Positions 15,701 to 21,004 of a stretch of 21,004 bases of DNA are shown piece after piece (within the stretch, counting starts at the first letter, position 1; each line of letters opens with the position of its first letter). Made by a program: the position numbers and the translations under genes. This DNA is from Podila epigama. Taxonomy: Eukaryota > Mortierellomycota > Mortierellomycetes > Mortierellales > Mortierellaceae. The stretch is from contig JAAAVE010000373.1 in NCBI GenBank assembly GCA_015679605.1, forward strand, positions 1 through 21,004, read 5' to 3'. Under the pieces are notes generated by a model, which saw nothing but the letters and a program-made list of their open reading frames with translations, was not told the origin of the DNA and searched no databases.

Positions 15701-17084
15701 GTAGGCGAGCTGCGAGAATGCACCAAAGACGGAAGGTCGTACTCGAGGAGGTAAGGCCCTTGGTGACCTTCTTGCCTTTTGACCAGGTTGTAGGTCAAGT
15801 TGACTGTCACTCCGCGTCACGGCATGGTCTTGTTGGTAAAGCGAGCGGGCCTGATGTGGTAGAGCTTTTGATGGGTTTGGTGGAACGTATTGTTGTCCTT
15901 CTGATGGTACTTCTTTTGAAGGTTGTGCTTGTGCGTGTTCACGCGTCATGCGAAAGGAAACTCGACGAATGGGAGGTTCTGGCCGGATGGCAATGGAACT
16001 GATGCATAGGGCTCTGGCAATGGAACTGATGCATAGGGCTCTGGCCTTTGTTTGATGTCGAGGAACAGGGTTCAAGGGGCCTGTGTTTACTGGGAGTTGG
16101 ATAGTTGTCGTCCTCATGGCCACGTTCGTCTTGGCTGCGTTTGTGGTGCGTTGAGAATAACGGACAGGTAGATCTTGCTTGAGCCCTCTCTCATTCAGAG
16201 ATACAATTGGACTTATCGACAGGGTAGAGATGCGCTTGCATTCTACAGATAGACAATGATGGTCCGAAAAGCCAATTCATTGCCATTGTCAATGAATGTA
16301 CAAGGCGTTTCAATGTGGTAACAAAGTGAATAAAAGAGTACTTTTGGTTAGTAAAGGATAGCTGCTGCCATACTTCATGTGGTCAATCTCCTACCCCTTG
16401 TCTTTACTCACCTTGGTAGCTATCCAAGGAAGACATGGATGGCCTGCGCTTGGTGCTGACACCCATGGCATCATCATCATCCTCAGTGTCACTTGAAAAA
16501 GTGCCGAGGAGTTCATCCAGCATTATGGAGTGCCGCAAGGATGATAGTTGCTCATCGAAAGACATGGGAGGCATGGTTTTGGGGCTGACGACTGTTTCCG
16601 AACTGGGCTCCTGTGCCTTTGTCTCTGGCGGCGAAGTGGGACAAGAAAGCGAGGGCCAGTCTGATGATGACGAGGAGGATGCTGTCGAGGCTGAGTCTGA
16701 GAGCATCTGAATAGAAGGCGCATAGCCACTGTCGTCCAGGTTGATGCGACGATGGTAGCTGGTGTCAATGGTCCGTTCTGGGAAGGAGACAAAGTTGGTG
16801 CGGTCAATAGGAGAGTCATCTCCGTTACCGTAGCAAGGGAACATGGCGCCTTTGTGCTTATAGTAGTACTGGTTGTCACCATTGCCATTGCTGCTGAATC
16901 CTTTATTGTTGTCGCTAATGTTGTTGTTGTTGTGGAAGTGGTTGTTGTGATTGAGATTGTTGCTACTGTTTCTATTGTTGCTGTTGTTCCCTCCTTTGCC
17001 TTTGTAATTGCCTGTATTGCTCTTGTAGATGTTGCATCGACTGTCCATCAAACGCAAGGTGTCTACCGCAGATGCCAACGCCAT
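12743..17084 (-). CDS. Ser-rich low-complexity protein of unknown function (two exons, 1390 aa)
   Basis: Exon 1 (17084-16412) ends in GTGAGT and exon 2 (16242-12743) starts after CTGTAG. The 169-nt intron is phase 1 and the joined frame is open for 1390 codons, so I take it as one gene. No enzyme or structural domain is recognised. Exon 1 has an Asn/His-rich tract, a cluster DEQLSSLRHSIMLDELLGTF and an acidic run, and ends with KRRPSMSSLDSY. Exon 2 is dominated by Ser/Thr/Pro with Gln runs. It contains repeated Arg-Arg-x-Ser sites (RRVSF near residue 320, RRFSF near 578, RRRSCS, RRVSGG), as in PKA targets or 14-3-3 partners. The protein ends in a Trp-rich motif, SWWVSLWPG, then KDKQPWLK. A stop at 17108-17106 closes the frame upstream of the chosen ATG, though an additional 5' exon is possible. 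It is probably a disordered, phosphorylated regulator or scaffold; that is inference only. Confidence 0.75.
13712..13753 (-). repeat. Gln-coding CAG/CAA tract
   Basis: Interrupted CTG/TTG triplets on the + strand read as Gln on the minus strand within the Ser-rich protein (PQQQEQQPQQQQQLSEE). It is a low-complexity coding microsatellite and likely to vary in length. Confidence 0.85.
15991..16044 (-). repeat. Perfect 27-bp tandem duplication in the Ser-rich gene
   Basis: Two identical 27-bp copies lie head to tail (15991-16017 and 16018-16044). Read on the minus strand they encode ARALCISSI twice (residues about 291-308). The unit is nine codons, so the frame is kept. The identity of the copies suggests a recent slippage event or an assembly artefact. 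Confidence 0.95.
16902..16989 (-). repeat. Asn-coding AAC/AAT-rich tract
   Basis: GTT/ATT-rich triplets on the + strand encode an Asn run on the minus strand with interspersed His and Ser (NNRNSSNNLNHNNHFHNNNN). It is a low-complexity coding stretch in exon 1 of the Ser-rich protein. Confidence 0.85.
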
Positions 17085-17113
17085 GAATGATTTTCCTTTA
17101 TGCTGCTATTCGT

Positions 17114-17473
17114 TCAGACAGATGTACAATAATCAAGAGTGTAGAAATATTCGTCTTTGCGCAATGAAAAGAAAAAAATGAGAGTTGTTGGTGATGTAAA
17201 AGGTGCTCGAATGCAAGGTATGGTTATGAAGAAGGGAATGGATGTACGGAAAACTTTTTTGAAAATGAAGGAAAGAAAGAAAGCAGGAAAGAAAAAATGA
17301 AGAAACACAAAACTGTGGTAATAAATTAGGGAGGCAAAACCCTTCATGTGCTTGTATATGGCCTTTTGACGGACTGTGCTGGTAGGTGGCAGGATATGGT
17401 CGACACCCAGGCCATTAGGCAAGACTTTCCCTTTTTGCGTATGAAAGTAAAAGCAATGTCGACGATGTAACAT
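17114..17473 (-). other. Coding-like 119-codon open frame, possible extra 5' exon
   Basis: An ATG at 17473 opens 119 codons on the minus strand. The first ~50 (through KVLPNGLGVDHILPP and TVRQKAIYKHMKGF) use C-ending codons like the real genes here. The remainder is Phe-rich, as expected of pyrimidine-rich non-coding DNA. It could be an upstream exon of the Ser-rich gene, whose exon could then begin after TAGCAG at 17102, or a small gene. No domain is recognised and no fully convincing splice pair was found. Confidence 0.2.
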
Positions 17474-17884
17474 GCTGGATAGGCCAAGGAGGTTGAAAAT
17501 GGAGGAGGCTGGAAATGCTTATTGTTTGAATGGGGCTGTGTGTGTGTGAGTGTTGTTGTACTTTTCCACAACCATCGTCGTTTCCTTGCCCTTCATATTA
17601 CATGCTCTCTCTCTCACACACACTTTTTTTAGTACATGTATTATGGACATGTCTATCATCTTTCAGCCTCCATAGTCGCTTAACATTGCATATCTACAGC
17701 CTTCACTTTTATCGTCTGTCCTGAACATGTACGCAGGAATGCGTTGCCGATGCATAGCATTGCATCCCGCGTATGCGATACACAACACCATGCTATACAA
17801 TTCTGAGGTTGGGTAGTGTGAACATGACGGTACTTGGGCACAATACAACATTTGGGTGCCATAGAAGATGGACGGGGGACTTGG

Positions 17885-17939
17885 CTTTTTTTCTTCTTTT
17901 TCTTCTTTTTCTTTTTTTTCTTTTTTCTTGCCTTTTATC
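17885..17939 (+). repeat. Polypyrimidine (T-rich, TTC) tract
   Basis: About 55 nt contain only C and T, mostly T with TTC units. It lies in the spacer upstream of the membrane-protein locus. It keeps several frames open and so inflates apparent open frames here; I read it as non-coding. Confidence 0.85.
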
Positions 17940-18076
17940 TTTGCTTTCAATCCCAACGCGCCTTTTATTCTCGTCCATCTTTGTCATCCTATCCGTCTTT
18001 TCTTCGTTTTATCTTTCATTCTTTCATTCTTTTTTTATTCATCCACGATTGCCATTCTTTATTGAAAAAAGCAAAG

Positions 18077-19009
18077 ATGAATTCAGTCATGAATCCAGAA
18101 TGTTCTGAACTTGTTTTTGGCCTCGGCTCAACAACCACCAGCTCTTCCTCCATTGCCACCTTCGCGTCCACATCCACATCGTTCACGTCTAACGCCGTCT
18201 CTGAGATTCTTCAAGATGTGAATTTGAATACCATGAGGAAAAACGCAGACCTCCTTCGCGTCACTCGCTCTTGGGCTTACTACCTGGATGGCCGGCGCCA
18301 CAATCATCGTGGTCTTTCTTTTGGCTGTCTTGGCCGCCTTGGTCGTCCTCAAGGGCGGTCAGGATACAGTAGGAACTCTCTAAATGCATGCAACACACTT
18401 GACGCGAACCAGCAGCATGTCATTGCTCATCTCTACCACCGTGCTGGCAATGCCAATGGGTCTCACGAATGTTCTCAACATCGATGCCTTTGTCAGCATA
18501 GTATCTGCGACCCGCGATCCCGGTCAATCTTGGAGGAGTTGCGTCTCCATGGCCTGGCTGGCTGTAAACGCGTCTTTGGCGTTGCATTTTTCCTCGGTGT
18601 GTATCAGCCTTTTCTCAGTCATTTTGTTCACACATCCCATTGTCCATCCATTTGTCTTTCACGAAAAACTCAATAACACCTGTTCATGCGAACCGCAGGG
18701 TCCAATGTTACCATCGCGATGGAATTGCTAATATTATCCATGAACTATCATCTTTTATTTATATCATTGCTCTAAAGGAATGATTCCCATCCTAGGCCCT
18801 CTCTTGTGCATCTATCTCACTTACCTCAAGGTCTACAAACCGCTACTCGCCATCAACATTAGTCGCGTTCGTCAGACTCAGTTGCAACAGACCATGAAAC
18901 TCTACCTCATTCTTGACCTTTTGGTATTTATCTTTGTTCTCCGTTCTTCATGGAAAAGCCTTCAACACTTCAAAACTCCTGTTGCACCTAACGTACCAAT
19001 ACAACCATA
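18077..19009 (+). CDS. Multi-pass membrane protein locus, frame interrupted or introns unresolved
   Basis: An ATG at 18077 starts a Ser/Thr-rich N terminus (MNSVMNPECSELVFG), then NADLLRVTRSWAYYL. Hydrophobic segments follow, but not in one frame. AGATIIVVFLLAVLAALVVL (18291 on) and SLLISTTVLAMPMGLTNVL lie in a different frame from the start and are separated by an in-frame TAA at 18375. A third segment ends near 18596. A plausible intron 18601-18698 (GTATCA..CGCAG) leads to VTIAMELLILSMNYHLLFI in another frame, closed by TAA at 18773. GMIPILGPLLCIYLTY and MKLYLILDLLVFIFVL (to TAG at 19009) are again shifted. It could be a decaying pseudogene, a gene with several undetected short introns, or a stretch with sequence errors. 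At least five potential membrane helices are visible. The family is not recognised. Confidence 0.4.
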
Positions 19010-19130
19010 GAAAGAAAGAGCAAAGAAAAAACCAAACACGGTTGTTGCTTTTTTTCTTTCTTCGTTCTCATTGTCTCTAATGTCTGTTTCAACATCTCAC
19101 TCTTTCACTCTCACAAACGCGTATTGAATC

Positions 19131-20405
19131 ATGGAGCTCGCATTGTTCGTCCCGTTCTTGGGACCAATTGTCCGCGCTTGTTACTTACAGCCTGCACATC
19201 GGATGACAGATGACGCCAAGAATAGAATCCAAGAACATGGAGAGATCTGTGTGCGCGCTTATAACCAGGTCGCTTCTCTACTCGGTCATTCCTCTGCGCC
19301 AACCGACATGCTTGCCCATCTTCAACGCGTCTCCTCAACTCGTAGTCTACCTCCAACACTGCCTCGACTCTTCCTCCGCGCTTTACCATACACGCGTCAA
19401 AACCGTCGTCCATGTCCTCGACCATTCTTTGTCTCCTCCAATTCTTCACGGTCTTCGCCTTCTCGTTCCAACACGTCAACAGAACGTTGGACAACCATTC
19501 CGATTACGCCTGCTGCAACAGGTTCAGGTACAAGAACAAGCGCAAGACGTACCAGAGATGACACCTCCTCCTCCTTTGTTGCTCCAATCTCGACCCTAGT
19601 CTCAATTCCAGCTCCAACTCCAGCGTTTTTGACGCGACGCACGGCCACAACGCTTGCTTATTCATCTCTCTCCCTCTCCACCATCAGCACAAGCAACACC
19701 AGTGCATTCTCAACCATTGACCACCTCACATTCTCTTCATTCGACTTTGCATACCACTATCAACATGAGCATAATCCTCATTTCCCGTACCATTACCAGT
19801 TCATGTCAACCCCTTCCATTCCTTTACAATCGCGCGACAACAAGAACGAAGATGACGATGGCAGTCTCAACGAAGAGGAGATAGCCGAAGCAGCCATCCA
19901 GTCTGTTGAATCAATTGCTGTCGAGCTTGACAAGGAATGTGACATGGAGCAAGAAGATGAACGCGCATATAACAACGACAGTAGTTGTCAAGGAATGGCT
20001 GCTAATACAGCTCTTCTCATCAACATGGACGAAGGCGTTGACGCTGACATGGACAGTACACTTGACAAGAGCAAAGATGGAGCAGTGGACACAATTATAA
20101 CCACTCAGACCTCACCGTTCTCGTTCTTTGACTCTTCAGACGATGGAGAGGAGGAACACGACAAGGATCCACTTGGACCATGCTTGACATCACTCTATCT
20201 CAACGATGAGAGTAGTTGTTGTGGTCATTGTCGATTACCGCCACTTTTGAAACCCATCTCTAATCAGCATGTCGTGGTCCAAACTCCTGGACGCGTCGCT
20301 GTCGCTGCACAGGAAACTATCCCATTGGTTGTCCTCGTCTCCTCAACGTCGTCATCCGAGAACAACAACTTGCAAGCAACAAAAAAAGCTGGCCAAAACG
20401 ATTAA
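19131..20405 (+). CDS. Unknown protein with low-complexity centre and acidic tail, probably spliced
   Basis: The frame from the ATG at 19131 is open for 424 codons to TAA at 20403-20405. The first ~50 residues (MELALFVPFLGPIVRACYLQ, then TDDAKNRIQEHG) and the acidic C-terminal ~190 look coding. The centre does not: Arg/Ser/Thr/Pro filler is read at 19345-19600, while the +1-shifted frame gives a more globular sequence (VVYLQHCLDSSSALYHTRVK, then VVHVLDHSLSPPILHGLRLL). A 61-nt intron at 19285-19345 (GTCATT..CGTAG, phase 1) would switch frames cleanly; the switch back near 19600 is not solved. The tail is rich in Asp/Glu and has a CCGHC cluster near its end. No domain is recognised. The spacing of 121 nt from the preceding locus is tight but compatible with a separate gene. 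Confidence 0.5.
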   Translation: MELALFVPFLGPIVRACYLQPAHRMTDDAKNRIQEHGEICVRAYNQVASLLGHSSAPTDMLAHLQRVSSTRSLPPTLPRLFLRALPYTRQNRRPCPRPFFVSSNSSRSSPSRSNTSTERWTTIPITPAATGSGTRTSARRTRDDTSSSFVAPISTLVSIPAPTPAFLTRRTATTLAYSSLSLSTISTSNTSAFSTIDHLTFSSFDFAYHYQHEHNPHFPYHYQFMSTPSIPLQSRDNKNEDDDGSLNEEEIAEAAIQSVESIAVELDKECDMEQEDERAYNNDSSCQGMAANTALLINMDEGVDADMDSTLDKSKDGAVDTIITTQTSPFSFFDSSDDGEEEHDKDPLGPCLTSLYLNDESSCCGHCRLPPLLKPISNQHVVVQTPGRVAVAAQETIPLVVLVSSTSSSENNNLQATKKAGQND

Positions 20406-20726
20406 GCAATGTCAAAAATACGATCCAACTGACACTGTCTTCATTTGAACGATACTAACCAATCCACTTTCAACAAAGGAAAGAATAAACAAAGTCTTCA
20501 AAGAAAATGGTAAGCATTTATTGCAAAACTTGAAGGAGATGGCGCGCGCGCGTGTGTGTGTGTGTGTAGAATGGTGTTGGGGTAAAAAAGTGGATGGTTA
20601 AACCCATCTGGTTCACATTTCATGCTCTCTCTTTAAGGTGCCTTCAGACAAAAAAAATATTGAGTGCGGATGGATGTGTTTGTGTGGATGAAAAGATATA
20701 TTAAAAAAATAAAAAAGTCTTCTTCT
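20406..20726. other. Convergent 3' spacer
   Basis: This 321-nt spacer lies between the ends of the acidic-tail gene (+) and the coiled-coil gene (-). It holds the GC/GT dinucleotide repeat listed separately and A/T-rich sequence suited to two 3' ends. No gene is seen. Confidence 0.5.
20542..20567. repeat. (GC)5(GT)8 dinucleotide repeat
   Basis: Five GC units run directly into eight GT units, giving 26 bp of uninterrupted alternating purine-pyrimidine sequence. Such sequence can adopt Z-DNA under negative supercoiling and is prone to slippage. Confidence 0.9.
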
Positions 20727-20889
20727 TTACAGACCATCCAAGGCACCCAAGGTCTCCTCGAGCTCAGCCTTGGTCTTGTTGTGCTCGGCCTTGAGGGCCT
20801 CGAGCTTGGTCTCGAGGCCCTCGTTCTCGGTAGTCAACTTGCTAGTCTGGCGCTCAAGGTCCTCAACCCTCATGTCGAGCTCACGGACC
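20727..20889 (-). CDS. Tropomyosin-like coiled-coil protein, 3' terminal exon (partial)
   Basis: The last exon of a minus-strand gene starts after an acceptor (..GTTTTTTAG) and encodes 53 residues plus TAA, entering in phase 2. The peptide (VRELDMRVEDLERQTSKL, then TTENEGLETKLEALKAE and a KAELEETLGALDGL end) is Glu/Lys/Leu-rich with leucines at heptad spacing, and has no proline or helix breaker apart from glycines at the very end. This matches the C terminus of fungal tropomyosin, which coats formin-made actin cables. Another coiled-coil protein cannot be excluded from 53 residues. Codons are strongly biased (GAG, CTC, AAG, GCC), which suggests high expression. 20890-21004 appears to be intron; the upstream exons lie outside the window. 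Confidence 0.65.
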
Positions 20890-21004
20890 CTAAAAAACGG
20901 TTGACGCGAAGAAAAAAAAAAAAATGTAGATGTTGACTTGGTCAGTATGCAGAGTCGATACTAAGTGACAAGGTTGTAAAGAACAATGTCCATCATGAAA
21001 GGAA

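Larger units (their letters stand above)
17085..18076. other. Divergent ~1 kb spacer
   Basis: This non-coding or weakly coding spacer separates the start of the Ser-rich gene (-) from that of the membrane-protein locus (+). It contains short CT and CA runs near 17605-17630, a long pyrimidine tract at 17885-17939, and pyrimidine-rich sequence up to the ATG at 18077, as is common just upstream of fungal starts. One coding-like stretch on the minus strand is listed separately. No RNA gene was recognised. Confidence 0.5.

Noticed and set aside
17834-18076. Extension of the membrane-protein frame upstream of ATG 18077 through a Phe run
   Set aside because: It reads the polypyrimidine tract as poly-Phe; this is more likely promoter or leader than coding.
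18218-18248. 31-nt intron (GTGAAT..CGCAG) that would put the first membrane helix in frame
   Set aside because: The phase fits, but 31 nt is below the size normally spliced and it would remove a helix-like segment that looks coding. A 52-nt alternative (18197-18248) also fits phase, but the same objection to the lost sequence applies.

Overview
The window is nuclear DNA from a filamentous fungus, most likely an early-diverging one (Mucoromycota or Mortierellomycota type). This is an inference. The support is genes split by short GT-AG introns (about 60-360 nt), CTAAC/TACTAAC-like branch sites, poly-A and poly-T rich spacers, and long Ser/Gln/Asn/His low-complexity tracts. A homeodomain protein, MCM3, DPH1 and RIO2 lie side by side without operons. 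Placement below 'fungus' is not secure.

Layout, left to right. A homeodomain protein gene (36-2130, +), probably with a short 5' exon. MCM3 (2444-5864, +; seven exons, 850 aa). A YIPF1/2-like Golgi membrane protein (8034-6120, -; six exons including a 13-nt microexon, 290 aa). DPH1 (10126-8213, -; five exons, 468 aa). A bidirectional spacer holding a 10-N assembly gap. RIO2 (10461-12490, +; five exons, 510 aa). A 1390-aa Ser-rich low-complexity protein of unknown function (17084-12743, -; two exons). A ~1 kb spacer. Two poorly resolved + strand loci: a multi-pass membrane protein whose reading frame is interrupted (18077-19009) and a protein with a low-complexity middle and acidic tail (19131-20405). 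Last, the 3' exon of a coiled-coil protein that looks like tropomyosin (20889-20727, -), whose upstream exons lie beyond the window.

For MCM3, YIPF1/2-like, DPH1, RIO2 and the Ser-rich protein I rebuilt exon structures by hand. Every junction is GT-AG, the phases agree, and for the four conserved genes family motifs run unbroken across the junctions. The genes are ordinary housekeeping functions (replication licensing, Golgi traffic, eEF2 diphthamide modification, 40S maturation, actin cables) mixed with fast-evolving disordered proteins. DPH1 and RIO2 share a short divergent promoter, which is suggestive because both serve translation.

I saw no transposon, CRISPR array, tRNA, rRNA or secondary-metabolite cluster, and no convincing new multi-gene system. 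The observations most worth checking are the 13-nt microexon encoding a conserved motif, a 150-nt DPH1 intron that is open in frame, an intron with a distant TACTAAC and a 96-nt AG-free zone, and the frame-broken loci at 18.0-20.4 kb.
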